Shown in pieces: positions 7,972 through 16,318 of a stretch of 29,494 bases of DNA (its first letter is position 1; each line of letters opens with the position of its first letter). The position numbers and the translations under genes are program-made. The notes beneath the pieces were generated by a model. That model made no database searches, was not told the origin of the DNA, and saw only the letters and a program-made list of their open reading frames with translations. This stretch comes from an uncultured Dorea sp. (lineage in GTDB: Bacteria; Bacillota; Clostridia; Lachnospirales; Lachnospiraceae): assembly GCA_910584615.1 (NCBI GenBank), contig CAJUAM010000035.1:1-29494 (forward strand), read 5' to 3'.

Positions 7972-8006
7972 CAGATATATTCTTTTAATTACAAGTAATA
8001 TATCTG
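7972..8006. repeat. 10-bp inverted repeat between the regulator and kinase genes
   Basis: CAGATATATT (7972-7981) and AATATATCTG (7997-8006) form a perfect inverted repeat with a 15-bp spacer. It lies 28 bp before the kinase start. It has no GC-rich stem or U tract, so it is not a standard terminator. It may be an operator or chance in AT-rich DNA. Confidence 0.35.
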
Positions 8007-8033
8007 ACTAAAAACATTATGAAAGGACCTGTT

Positions 8034-8963
8034 ATGACAAGAAAAATCGCAGTTATCAATGATTTGTCCGGATTTGGCCGCTGCTCTCTGACTGCTGCCA
8101 TCTCTGTACTGTCAGCTATGGGAGTGTCCCCCTGTCCGCTTCCGACAGCCATCTTAAGCGCCCAGACCGGGTATCCCAGCTACTATTGTGATGATTATAC
8201 AGATAAAATGGAATATATCCGAAAGGAATGGGAAAAAATGAAGGTGAGTTTCGATGGGATCTACACGGGATTTGTAGCCAGCGAGGAGCAGATCAGGCAG
8301 ATTTTCCATTTTCTTGACACCTTCCATGGAAAAAACAGCTTCCTCCTGGTAGATCCTGTTATGGGCGATGACGGGATCCACTATGATATGTTTTCAGACA
8401 CTCTTCTTTCACTCATGAAGAATCTTGCCTCCCGGGCGGATATCATCACACCGAATGTAACAGAGCTGTGTCTTCTCACAGATGCAGATTATGAACATAT
8501 CGCAGGAATAAAGCATTCTGATCCGATTCAGGAAAAAGACAGCTATTCAAAACCTCTGCTTAATGAAATCGGAAAATTAGCCCAGTCCCTGTGTAAAGGA
8601 CAGCTAAAACACGTGATCGTGACCGGGATCCGCTTTACGGATGAAAGTGACGTACGAAAGATGGGAAACCTCTATGCCACAAAGGATACCTGTAAGATGT
8701 TCTCTTTCCCTTATGTGGGCGGGAGTTATTCCGGCACCGGAGATCTCTTTGCCTCCTGCCTGTGCGCTGGTATTGCCAGAGGCGACGACATTCCTTCTAT
8801 CATTCAGACCGCTGGAAAATTCATTGAACTGGCACTTCTGGATTCCGCAAAGGAAAAGATTGAACGAAACGCCGGTGTGAACTACGAAAAATACCTTTCT
8901 CTGCTGATCCACAAGCAATCCGATGACTGCCAGACTATTGAAACAACTGTCACAATTATGTGA
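8034..8963 (+). CDS. Pyridoxamine/pyridoxal kinase (PdxY/PdxK-like)
   Basis: A 309-residue ribokinase-fold enzyme of the vitamin B6 salvage type, phosphorylating pyridoxal or pyridoxamine. Evidence: the N-terminal INDLSGFGRCSL motif, the LPTAILSAQTGYP substrate loop, LLVDPVMGDDG, ITPNVTEL, and the phosphate-binding SGTGDLFAS with its catalytic aspartate. The start at 8034 is preferred to an ATG at 8019 because GAAAGGA lies 6 nt before it and nothing useful precedes the earlier codon. The C-terminus ends in an extra polar tail. It lies about 90 bp after the LacI gene, on the same strand, and ends at a strong bidirectional terminator. A hydroxymethylpyrimidine kinase is the main alternative, but the N-terminal motifs favour B6. 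Confidence 0.85.
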   Translation: MTRKIAVINDLSGFGRCSLTAAISVLSAMGVSPCPLPTAILSAQTGYPSYYCDDYTDKMEYIRKEWEKMKVSFDGIYTGFVASEEQIRQIFHFLDTFHGKNSFLLVDPVMGDDGIHYDMFSDTLLSLMKNLASRADIITPNVTELCLLTDADYEHIAGIKHSDPIQEKDSYSKPLLNEIGKLAQSLCKGQLKHVIVTGIRFTDESDVRKMGNLYATKDTCKMFSFPYVGGSYSGTGDLFASCLCAGIARGDDIPSIIQTAGKFIELALLDSAKEKIERNAGVNYEKYLSLLIHKQSDDCQTIETTVTIM

Positions 8964-8983
8964 CTTGTAAAATACATATCAAC

Positions 8984-9021
8984 GGCAAAGGCGGCAGAAC
9001 TAAATTTCTGCCGCCTTTGCC
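8984..9021. terminator. Bidirectional terminator between the B6 kinase and galT
   Basis: A 16-bp perfect stem (8984-8999 with 9006-9021) has a GC-rich core and a 6-nt loop. It lies between convergent genes, 20 bp past each stop codon. T-rich sequence follows on both strands (TGTATTCTTTCC on plus, TTGATATGTATTTT on minus), though neither is a pure U run. Confidence 0.8.
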
Positions 9022-9041
9022 CTGTATTCTTTCCTAACTTC

Positions 9042-10532
9042 CTACAAAGTATTGATAAATCTCATAAATGACTCGCGTCCTTCTGGTGTACACTTGTAAA
9101 CTCCAGCGTCTTCTAACACCTGTACGAACACATTACCGATTTCTTTTTTCAGGATATCAATTACATTTTCCTTCGTGATATCCTCATACTCCGGTTGAAA
9201 TCTCTCTACCCAGTCTGCATGCTTTTCAATCTTTTCATTGCCTCTGATATCTTTACCTTCCGTGATATACTCTGCCAAAAGCTCAATCTCTTCTTTCAGT
9301 CTGGATGGCAGCACAGCAAGTCCCATAACCTCGATCAGCCCGATGTTTTCCTTCTTGATGTGATGACGCTCCGCATGAGGATGGTAAACGCCCAGCGGGT
9401 GCTCCTTAGTGGTGATATTGTTACGGAGTGTCAGATCAAGCTCAAAAACATCTCCTGCTTTTCTTGCGATCGGCGTGATAGTGTTGTGAGGTTCCCCATC
9501 TGTATTGGCAAAGATAAATGCCTCCTCATCTGTATAATCTCTCCATTTGCCAAGCACATGATCCGCAAGCTCGATCAGACGCTTTTCATCCTTATTTCTG
9601 ATACGTAATACGGACAGCGGCCACTTTACAATACCGGCCTCAACATCCTCATATCCCGGAATCACTACCTGTTTTTCTATAGGAGCCTTTGCCATAGCAA
9701 AGGTATAATGTCCCCCCTGGAAATGGTCATGGCTTAATATGGAACCGCCTACGATCGGAAGATCCGCATTGGATCCGAGGAAATAATGCGGAAACAGCTT
9801 TACAAAGTCAAACAGCTTGATAAACGCTGCTTTTTCAATCTTCATAGGTGTGTGCTGTCCGTTGAACACGATACAGTGCTCATTATAATATACATATGGA
9901 GAATACTGGAATCCCCACTTGCTGTTATTGACCGTGATCGGAATAATCCTGTGGTTTTCTCTCGCGGGATGGTTTATGCGTCCTGCGTATCCTTCGTTTT
10001 CCATACAGAGCAGACATTTCGGATAGCTGCTCGTCTTGGCGTTTTTGGCTGCCGCGATAGCTTTCGGGTCTTTCTCCGGCTTGGAAAGATTTACTGTAAT
10101 GTCTATCTCGCCGTACTTGGAATCTACTTTCCATTTCATGTCCTTCTTTACACGATAACGGCGGATATAATCACTGTCCTGGCTCAGCTTGTAAAAATAT
10201 TCTGTCGCTTCTTTTGGTGATTTCTCATATCTGTCCCAGAAAGCCTGCTGAACCTGCGCCGGTCTTGGCATCAGACAATTCATCAGCCTCGTGTCAAATA
10301 AATCCCTGTATACAATACTGTCTTCGATGATCCCCCGTTTTACCGCTTCATCAAGAAGATCTTTAAGCACCGTCTCAAGATCAATATCTGAAGAATCAAT
10401 CTCCATTTCCTCATAGCTGTCTTCATTGAACATATCCAGCAAAAGATTGGTTGTATAAATGCGTTCGCACTCAGGAACAAGCCCTGCTTGTATACCGTAT
10501 TCTACTAACTTTTTAATATTTTCTGATAACAT
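9042..10532 (-). CDS. galT: UDP-glucose--hexose-1-phosphate uridylyltransferase, type II
   Basis: A 496-residue enzyme of the Leloir pathway that exchanges UMP between UDP-glucose and galactose 1-phosphate. It is of the long Gram-positive type II class (about 490-500 residues), not the 350-residue E. coli type. Supporting segments: NEHCIVFNGQHTPM, the LPIVGGSILSHDHFQGG active-site region and GVYHPHAERHHIKKENIGLI. The gene is 11 bp downstream of galactokinase on the same strand, an operon galK-galT. No UDP-galactose 4-epimerase (galE) is in the window, so the pathway must be completed elsewhere. Confidence 0.95.
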   Translation of the reverse strand: MLSENIKKLVEYGIQAGLVPECERIYTTNLLLDMFNEDSYEEMEIDSSDIDLETVLKDLLDEAVKRGIIEDSIVYRDLFDTRLMNCLMPRPAQVQQAFWDRYEKSPKEATEYFYKLSQDSDYIRRYRVKKDMKWKVDSKYGEIDITVNLSKPEKDPKAIAAAKNAKTSSYPKCLLCMENEGYAGRINHPARENHRIIPITVNNSKWGFQYSPYVYYNEHCIVFNGQHTPMKIEKAAFIKLFDFVKLFPHYFLGSNADLPIVGGSILSHDHFQGGHYTFAMAKAPIEKQVVIPGYEDVEAGIVKWPLSVLRIRNKDEKRLIELADHVLGKWRDYTDEEAFIFANTDGEPHNTITPIARKAGDVFELDLTLRNNITTKEHPLGVYHPHAERHHIKKENIGLIEVMGLAVLPSRLKEEIELLAEYITEGKDIRGNEKIEKHADWVERFQPEYEDITKENVIDILKKEIGNVFVQVLEDAGVYKCTPEGRESFMRFINTL

Positions 10533-10543
10533 GCCGCACCTCC

Positions 10544-11710
10544 CTAATCAAGTTTTCCAGCGCCGTCGCCGATATCTACTACATAAAATTCCGCTTCATG
10601 GCCGACTTTTTCAAGATATGCTTTTCCGATTTCTTCTGTAAATGTATCAACTGTTTCATTTTTCACAATACTTACAGTGCATCCGCCGAATCCGCCGCCT
10701 GTAATACGGGAACCGATCACTCCTGGCATTGCCTGCGCAAGATCCACCAGAATATCAATTTCATCACAGGAAACCTCATAGTCGTATCTTAAAGATTCAT
10801 GAGATGCATTCATGAGCTTTCCAAACTTTTCAATGTCATTAGCCTTAAGCGCTTCTACCGCATTGATGGCACGCTGATTCTCGTATACGGCATGTTTCGC
10901 GCGTTTTTGCCTGATCTCGTCCTTGATGGCCTGCTTATGTTCCTCAAACTGTGCTTCTGTCAGGTCTCCTAATGTCTTTACATCCACAACTGCCTGTAAT
11001 TCCTTAAGCGCTGTCTCACACTCATTTCTCCGGTCATTATACGCGGAATTCACAAGGCTGTGTTTTACTTTGCTGTTCGTAATAACAATCTTTGCATCCG
11101 GAAGCTTCACAGGCGCATAGGTGTAATTCAATGTGTTCGTATCTAAGAAAATGGCATTGTCCTTCTTGCCCATAGCGCTTGCGAACTGATCCATAATACC
11201 GCAGTTGCAGCCATTGAAGTTATTTTCCGCATCCTGTCCGATCAAGGCGATCTCAACCATGGAAACATCGAAGCCAAACGTATCTTTTAAGATCACTCCT
11301 GTCAGAACTTCCAATGACGCAGACGAAGACAGCCCGGAACCGTTAGGTATATCGCCGTAGATCAGGATATCCAGACCGTGCGTCAGTTTAAATCCGCGCT
11401 TTTCAAAGGCCCACACAACTCCTTTCGGATAATTCGTCCATGAAGCTTCGGCAGTCGGTACGATCTTATCAAGACTTGTCTCTACAACTCCTGCAGAGTC
11501 AATATTTACAGAGTAAAACCGAAGTGTTCTGTCCTTCCGGTCTCTTACGATCCCATATGTACCAAGAGTAAGCGCACATGGAAATACATGTCCCCCATTA
11601 TAATCTGTATGTTCCCCTATAAGATTCACACGGCCCGGCGCAAAATAAGTCCGGATATCACCGCCCTCTCCAAAAGTTTCATAAAATGTTCTGATCAATC
11701 TTTCTACCAT
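10544..11710 (-). CDS. galK: Galactokinase
   Basis: A 388-residue GHMP-family kinase forming galactose 1-phosphate. It shows the galactokinase signature GRVNLIGEHTDYNGG, the GHMP ATP-binding motif PNGSGLSSSASLE, the catalytic-region CGIMDQFAS, and motif 3 RITGGGFGGC. The start at 11710 has AAGGAG 9 nt upstream and gives the usual length. An earlier in-frame ATG at 11746 has AGAGG 4 nt upstream and would add 12 lysine-rich residues, so it remains possible. galT follows 11 bp later. The divergent AraC-type regulator is a plausible controller. Confidence 0.95.
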   Translation of the reverse strand: MVERLIRTFYETFGEGGDIRTYFAPGRVNLIGEHTDYNGGHVFPCALTLGTYGIVRDRKDRTLRFYSVNIDSAGVVETSLDKIVPTAEASWTNYPKGVVWAFEKRGFKLTHGLDILIYGDIPNGSGLSSSASLEVLTGVILKDTFGFDVSMVEIALIGQDAENNFNGCNCGIMDQFASAMGKKDNAIFLDTNTLNYTYAPVKLPDAKIVITNSKVKHSLVNSAYNDRRNECETALKELQAVVDVKTLGDLTEAQFEEHKQAIKDEIRQKRAKHAVYENQRAINAVEALKANDIEKFGKLMNASHESLRYDYEVSCDEIDILVDLAQAMPGVIGSRITGGGFGGCTVSIVKNETVDTFTEEIGKAYLEKVGHEAEFYVVDIGDGAGKLD

Positions 11711-11787
11711 TTTACTATTCTCCTTATCTTTTTTCGCAAACCTCATATTACCTCTTGCAGGAAGTTTCCCTTTGTTTTATGATTATA

Positions 11788-11816
11788 ATGATAATGAGAT
11801 TATGTAATTTATACAA
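11788..11816 (-). promoter_or_regulatory. Candidate promoter of galK-galT
   Basis: On the minus strand, TTGTAT (11816-11811) and TATCAT (11793-11788) are separated by 17 bp. A perfect TATAAT directly follows (11787-11782), so the exact -10 is ambiguous. The region lies between galK and the divergent AraC-type gene. Confidence 0.4.
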
Positions 11817-11887
11817 TAAGAATATTGGATTTTTTTATAAGGATATTGAGGATTTTTTTGAACAAACATGGAAAAGAGATGAAAATT

Positions 11888-12781
11888 ATGGCAAAAACGC
11901 AGATCAGCATCGAGAAGAATCAGAAAGAGATCAAAAAGCATGGTGATTACAGTTTCCCGGTTGAGGTAAGCATTGAGGCGATCGAGGCATACGAACAAGG
12001 TTCTTTCTTATGGCACTGGCATCCGGAGATTGAGCTTACATGGATCATATCCGGCACCATTGAGTACCATGTCAATAACCAAAGCTATATTCTGACGGAG
12101 GGCGAAGGACTGTTTGGAAACAGCAATACGCTGCACTCTGGTTATATGAAAGACGGTCAGGAATGTACTTACCTTTCCATCACCTTCCATCCCAGATTCC
12201 TCTATGGGTATGAGAACAGCATATTGCAGACAAAATATATTGATCACATCACTTCAAATGACGACTGGTCTTCCCTGAAATTAGAAAAAGATATATCATG
12301 GCACCAGGATATCCTTTGCCAAATGAGGGACATCTATCATATGTCCTATAACAAACCTCCAGATTACGAACTTCAAGTACATATGATACTTCTGCAGATA
12401 TTCGGAAAGCTCTACCATTACTTTTCGAACCTTCCGCAAAACCGCAGCCAGCCTCAAAAGCATCTGCAAAGACTCCGGGATATCATAGAATTCATTCAGA
12501 AAAATTATGATCAGGATATCAGCCTTGATCATGTGGCCGCATATGTGAACATCTGTAAAAGTGAATGCTGCAGATTTTTCAAGAAACATATGGGTATGAC
12601 GATTTTTGAGTATCTGCTGTTTCTGCGGGTACAAAACAGCCTCGCATTCTTAAAGAACGGCGAAAGTATTACAAAGACCGCAGGACTTGTGGGATTCTCA
12701 AGTCCTGCCTATTATGGGCAGATTTTCAAGAGATATATGAAATGTACACCGAAAGAGTACCGGGATACAGCGGCGGACTAA
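11888..12781 (+). CDS. AraC-family transcriptional regulator with cupin sensor domain
   Basis: A 297-residue regulator. The N-terminal part has a cupin-like AraC binding domain (HWHPEIELTWIISGTIEYHV, then LTEGEGLFGNSNTLH). The last 100 residues hold two helix-turn-helices typical of AraC/XylS (DISLDHVAAYVNICKSECCR and ITKTAGLVGFSSPAYYGQIF, ending in the CTPKEYR motif). The start is uncertain: ATG codons at 11825, 11879 and 11888 are all in frame. 11888 has a weak AGAG 9 nt upstream and begins just before conserved sequence. It is transcribed away from galK-galT, so control of galactose genes is a fair guess. Alternatively it controls a distant sugar locus. Confidence 0.85.
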   Translation: MAKTQISIEKNQKEIKKHGDYSFPVEVSIEAIEAYEQGSFLWHWHPEIELTWIISGTIEYHVNNQSYILTEGEGLFGNSNTLHSGYMKDGQECTYLSITFHPRFLYGYENSILQTKYIDHITSNDDWSSLKLEKDISWHQDILCQMRDIYHMSYNKPPDYELQVHMILLQIFGKLYHYFSNLPQNRSQPQKHLQRLRDIIEFIQKNYDQDISLDHVAAYVNICKSECCRFFKKHMGMTIFEYLLFLRVQNSLAFLKNGESITKTAGLVGFSSPAYYGQIFKRYMKCTPKEYRDTAAD

Positions 12782-12834
12782 CAAAATCTCTGTCAAAAAA
12801 TATAATTTGGGTATTCCATTTTACTGTTGACCTA

Positions 12835-12843
12835 TGTTATACT
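12835..12843 (+). promoter_or_regulatory. Extended -10 promoter of tRNA-Ser
   Basis: TGTTATACT fits the extended -10 pattern (TG, one base, TATACT at 12838-12843). No clear -35 is present. The box ends 10 bp before the tRNA 5' end. Confidence 0.5.
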
Positions 12844-12853
12844 AAGCAGGTAT

Positions 12854-12944
12854 GGAGACGTACCGAAGTGGCCGTAACGGGGCTGACTCGAAATCAGTTT
12901 ACCGGTTTAACGCCGGTACGAGGGTTCGAATCCCTCCGTCTCCG
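12854..12944 (+). tRNA. tRNA-Ser (anticodon CGA)
   Basis: A 91-nt class II tRNA. The acceptor stem is GGAGACG with CGTCTCC and discriminator G. The anticodon stem GCTGA/TCAGT surrounds the loop CTCGAAA, so the anticodon is CGA, reading UCG. The long variable arm (ACCGG/CCGGT) identifies serine. The T arm is AGGGTTCGAATCCCT. CCA is not encoded. A terminator follows within 10 nt. Confidence 0.96.
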
Positions 12945-12950
12945 TGATAT

Positions 12951-13001
12951 AAGGACGATAATTTTGATGCCGCAGATATCAAAATTATCGTCTTTGTTTT
13001 T
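12951..13001 (+). terminator. Rho-independent terminator of tRNA-Ser
   Basis: GACGATAATTTTGAT (12954-12968) pairs perfectly with ATCAAAATTATCGTC (12978-12992) around a 9-nt loop. Three A/G bases before the stem can pair with the first Us. The tract TTTGTTTTT follows. Confidence 0.88.
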
Positions 13002-13095
13002 GGCTGTCTAATTGCGTCATCAGACCGTCCATTCACGGTGGCGCCTTTATAATCCCAGAGACCTGAACGATAATATATGTGGAGGGAATATTCCT

Positions 13096-13827
13096 ATGCT
13101 AAGAATAGCTATTTGCGACGATGAAGCAGACACCCGCTCCTATCTTTCCTCACTGATCCGCAGACAAGACTGTTTGTGCAAAATCACAGAGTATGCTTCC
13201 GCTGACGACTTCCTTGCAGATTTTCAGAGAACAGATCTGCTCTTTTTGGATATCAACTTAGATTCAAAAGGCTATGCGTCAAACGGTATCACTCTGGCAA
13301 AAGAACTTAGAGAGCAAAATCCCGAAACACTGCCGGTCATTATTTTTGTAACAGGTTATGACAAATATGTATTCGAAGCTTTTGATGTAAATGCATTTCA
13401 ATATCTTCTCAAGCCCATAAATGAATCAAAGTTTACTGAAGTTTTTGCCCGGGCAGTCAAATACATTGAAATGCTTCAACATTACAAACCAACACCCCAG
13501 ATGCTTTCTCTTCAATCTGCCAATACCATCCGGACAATTCCTCTGGATCAGATATATTATATAGAGAGCAGCAATCATAAGGTTGTACTCCACTTAGTCA
13601 ACGGTGAATTTGCCTGTTACGCGAAAATCAGCGATCTGGAAGCTAAGCTGCAAGGACAGTTTTTCCGTATCCACAAGGGGTATCTTGTCAATCTTGCCTT
13701 TATTGAATCATACAGCAGAACAGAAGCATTGCTGACGACCGCAGAAAAGCTGTTGATTTCAAAATATAAGTACCGCGATTTTGTGAAAGCGTATCTTTCG
13801 TTTTTAAAAAAGGAGAGCGGCCTATGA
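13096..13827 (+). CDS. LytTR-family response regulator (AgrA/LytR type)
   Basis: A 243-residue two-component regulator. The receiver domain (about 1-120) has the acidic pair D8-D9, the phospho-acceptor D52 in LLFLDINLD, T86 and K106 (YLLKP). The C-terminal half (about 140-238) is a LytTR DNA-binding domain (IYYIESSNHKVVLHL, then FFRIHKGYLVNLAFIES). The start at 13096 has GGAGG 10 nt upstream. The frame extends back to 13012 without a ribosome binding site. It overlaps the kinase gene by 4 bp (ATGA), so the two are translationally coupled. LytTR proteins usually bind direct repeats upstream of their targets, often exported or peptide-related genes. Confidence 0.92.
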   Translation: MLRIAICDDEADTRSYLSSLIRRQDCLCKITEYASADDFLADFQRTDLLFLDINLDSKGYASNGITLAKELREQNPETLPVIIFVTGYDKYVFEAFDVNAFQYLLKPINESKFTEVFARAVKYIEMLQHYKPTPQMLSLQSANTIRTIPLDQIYYIESSNHKVVLHLVNGEFACYAKISDLEAKLQGQFFRIHKGYLVNLAFIESYSRTEALLTTAEKLLISKYKYRDFVKAYLSFLKKESGL

Positions 13828-15206
13828 GTGAACACGGATTCATTATTTTTCACAGAGTCTTTCATATTGGCATCGCTTTGCTGCATGCTGTTAGTTTCAC
13901 TCTGTTCATGAAACCTTTTTTAACGGAGAAAAAATATCTATACAGAAAACTGCTCCTTGTATTTTTGCTTTATCTTTTTGCCTGGCTGCTTTCCGGCAGA
14001 ACAACAACTTTGCAAAACGTATTTATTCCGATTTTTACAGCTCTGCTTCTGGCATCTTCTAAAACACTTGGCCTTAAAAATACTTTTACCTTTCTGCTGT
14101 CCATTCTTTACTGCAGCAGCAGAATCTTAAGCGGATTAATAACAGAAAGCTTATATTATATTGCCGAAAAACTATTATCCTTTCATTCGGAAATACCGGA
14201 GATGATTTATCAAAACAGCGCAGTAGAAACCTTATTATTCGGCTTGTCACACCTTGCTTTGCTATCCGTCATGCTCTATGTTCTCTGCTGCAGGCTCAGA
14301 AAAAAAGCGATAACCCTTTATTGGCAGACACTATGCTATCTGTGTCTTATTCCGTCGGCAGGTATCCTGTTTGGCAGGATGATTTCCCGTCTGCTGTTTG
14401 AAATCAGCAACGATATACCGCTAAAACTTTATGAGCGGCATCCGGTATTCTTAATAACCGTACCTCTGCTGGCACTTTTGTTTTACACAGGCACCTTGCT
14501 CACAATTATATTTCAGCAAGGATCAGATACTTTGCGCAAAGAGCGCGAAGAATATTTTGTAAGTCTTAAGCAGATCCAATCAATTCAGGAAAGGATTCAG
14601 GAAGCAGAGCTTTTTTACACGCAGTTCCGTCAGATGAAACACGAACTGCGAGGACATCTGAACAATATTAAAGGTCTCTCCCAAAGCAGACAATATAAAG
14701 ACCTAGAACAGTATATTACCCGCATGGATAAGACTATACACGACTTTGAGCTTGCGATACAGACCGGAAATGCAGTCACTGACGTCATTGTCAACGATAA
14801 AAGGCAGCATTGTCTCCGGCACAATATTGATTTCCAGGTAGATTTTCATTATCCGGTTTCCGGACAGTACGATGCATTTGACTTAGGGATCATCCTCCAA
14901 AACCTGCTTCTGAACGCTCTTGAAGCCTGCGAAAAAATAAACAGCGGAAAGAAATATATCACTCTGACAGGCAGACAAAAAGGGAACTTTTATTTGATTG
15001 AAGTCAGAAATCCTTTTGAGGGAGAGATATATTTCGGTTCAGACGGACTTCCTGTAACTACCAAGAAAAATGAAATCCTGCTTCACGGTATCGGGTTATC
15101 CAATATACGGCGGGAAACAGAAAAATATATGGGAGAATTGGATTTAAAAACAAAAAACAATGAATTCTATGCAACAGTTCTGTTGCAGGAAAGGAGTAAT
15201 CTATGA
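13824..15206 (+). CDS. GHKL-domain sensor histidine kinase (AgrC-like)
   Basis: A 460-residue membrane kinase. Residues 1-230 contain about six hydrophobic segments forming a polytopic sensor. Residues 235-275 look like a coiled linker leading to the phospho-acceptor H273 (QFRQMKHELRGHLNN). The C-terminal GHKL ATPase has an N box (IILQNLLLNALEA, N360/N364) and a G box (GIGLSNIRR, 422-430). This architecture is that of AgrC/ComD/VirS-type peptide sensors. The ligand is unknown, and no AgrB or AgrD-like precursor lies beside it. It overlaps the regulator upstream and the next gene downstream by 4 bp each, indicating one tightly coupled unit. Confidence 0.9.
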   Translation: MSEHGFIIFHRVFHIGIALLHAVSFTLFMKPFLTEKKYLYRKLLLVFLLYLFAWLLSGRTTTLQNVFIPIFTALLLASSKTLGLKNTFTFLLSILYCSSRILSGLITESLYYIAEKLLSFHSEIPEMIYQNSAVETLLFGLSHLALLSVMLYVLCCRLRKKAITLYWQTLCYLCLIPSAGILFGRMISRLLFEISNDIPLKLYERHPVFLITVPLLALLFYTGTLLTIIFQQGSDTLRKEREEYFVSLKQIQSIQERIQEAELFYTQFRQMKHELRGHLNNIKGLSQSRQYKDLEQYITRMDKTIHDFELAIQTGNAVTDVIVNDKRQHCLRHNIDFQVDFHYPVSGQYDAFDLGIILQNLLLNALEACEKINSGKKYITLTGRQKGNFYLIEVRNPFEGEIYFGSDGLPVTTKKNEILLHGIGLSNIRRETEKYMGELDLKTKNNEFYATVLLQERSNL

Positions 15207-15973
15207 ATAATATGATTCAAAACAGCTATTATGCAAATTTGTATGGTACCCACCCGGATATCAGCCCAAACTCCAGAGGATTTAATCAGTCAAAAGTGAC
15301 CGGAACTAACTTTTACGATATGGCACTGAATGCAGCGGCGCAATCCTCCGGTAAAATCAAAACTGAAAACACAAAAAGTGTTGAAGCTCCTTCTTTGGAA
15401 AGTATGCTGAAAGCGAAGTATCCCGGCATCGCCTACCATGTATTTGACGCCAGCACAAGCTATTGGCGCACAAGGAATGACTATCCTCACTATATGCTCT
15501 ACGATCAGGACTGCGATATATCAGTTCTGGAAAACTGGAAGCCTGCCGGAGCAAATCCATTTTACGGCTCTATAGACGGTCAGTTCATCGCCCCTAAGGA
15601 AATTCATGCTTTAGGCAACGTGCCTCCGGGCAGTAAAGCTGTTGTTATCCATCCGGATGTGCAAAAGCGCATGGAAGAAGACCCGGATTATGCCTGCGAG
15701 ATCATGGAAACGATAGATAACTGGTTTGCCTATGATATAGCACGCAACGAGGCTATTATGCCTGGATACACTGCCGGCATGTCACAGATTGTTGCAATTG
15801 GTAAAGACGGTACGATCGTAAACGCAGCCGCTTCAAAATCCGGCGGTACTCTTACTCGAAGCAGTGACGAGATGGTAAAAGACTATTACCAGCGTCTGAA
15901 AAAGCGTGTTGAGTTTTTACACTGGCTTGAAAAAGACTATATGAGAGAAATAATTTTTAAGGGAGAGGCGTAG
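15203..15973 (+). CDS. Unrecognised protein coupled to the LytTR/GHKL two-component system
   Basis: A 256-residue protein I cannot assign to a named family. It begins in the kinase stop codon (ATGA overlap) with AAGGAG about 9 nt upstream, so it is co-translated with the regulator and kinase. Residues 1-60 are Asn/Ser/Gln-rich and look disordered, starting with a Tyr-rich patch (NSYYANLYG). Residues 65-210 look folded, with conserved-looking aromatic and Pro-rich stretches (KAKYPGIAYHVFD, NVPPGSKAVVIHPDVQKR, MPGYTAGMSQIVAIG). The C-terminus is charged and helical. There is no signal peptide, lipobox or membrane segment, so it is cytoplasmic unless exported by an unusual route. Its placement suggests it is an accessory or output of the signalling pair. 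This is inference. Confidence 0.85.
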   Translation: MNNMIQNSYYANLYGTHPDISPNSRGFNQSKVTGTNFYDMALNAAAQSSGKIKTENTKSVEAPSLESMLKAKYPGIAYHVFDASTSYWRTRNDYPHYMLYDQDCDISVLENWKPAGANPFYGSIDGQFIAPKEIHALGNVPPGSKAVVIHPDVQKRMEEDPDYACEIMETIDNWFAYDIARNEAIMPGYTAGMSQIVAIGKDGTIVNAAASKSGGTLTRSSDEMVKDYYQRLKKRVEFLHWLEKDYMREIIFKGEA

Positions 15974-16318
15974 CAAAATCATCTAAATTAGATGACTGAG
16001 CAATTTATTGATGTTGTAGCCCATACAGAGCAAAACATTTTTCTTTATGAGGACAGCAGGTAAAGGAATGGCGGATGTGCCTCTGGTCGCCGTCAAACTC
16101 AAAGAGCAGGGCGAACGCCGCAAGATCTGCCTCGTCATGCGGCCCGCCTTCCGCCAATAGCAGCCTGTGGTGTACCTCCTCCACCGGCCACATCAGACCT
16201 TTCTCCTGAAAATGAGTGCAAAAGAGGACATCCACCTTTCCCACTAAAACGGAGACAGTTAAATTAAGACCATTACATCAAGAACCTAAAGTTACATAGC
16301 ATTCCTGAAACTATATCA
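15974..16318. other. 345-bp gap holding a GC-rich patch and a doubtful 79-codon frame
   Basis: No convincing gene. From about 16060 to 16210 the DNA is clearly more GC-rich than its surroundings. A minus-strand frame with a GTG start (16244-16005, 79 codons) and a short plus-strand frame both cross it. Neither has a good ribosome binding site or a product I recognise. At 15979-15995, TCATCTAA and TTAGATGA form a short AT-rich palindrome followed on the minus strand by TTTT. This is a weak candidate terminator for the amidase transcript. The patch may be a decayed fragment of a mobile or transferred gene. Confidence 0.4.

Noticed and set aside
9195..10220. Plus-strand frames of 137 and 144 codons
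   Set aside because: They are antisense to the intact galT gene and show no domain features.
16240..16262. ACTGTCTCCGTTTTAGTGG (minus strand) as an insertion-sequence end
   Set aside because: It has a look reminiscent of IS ends, but no matching inverted copy, target duplication or transposase is visible nearby.
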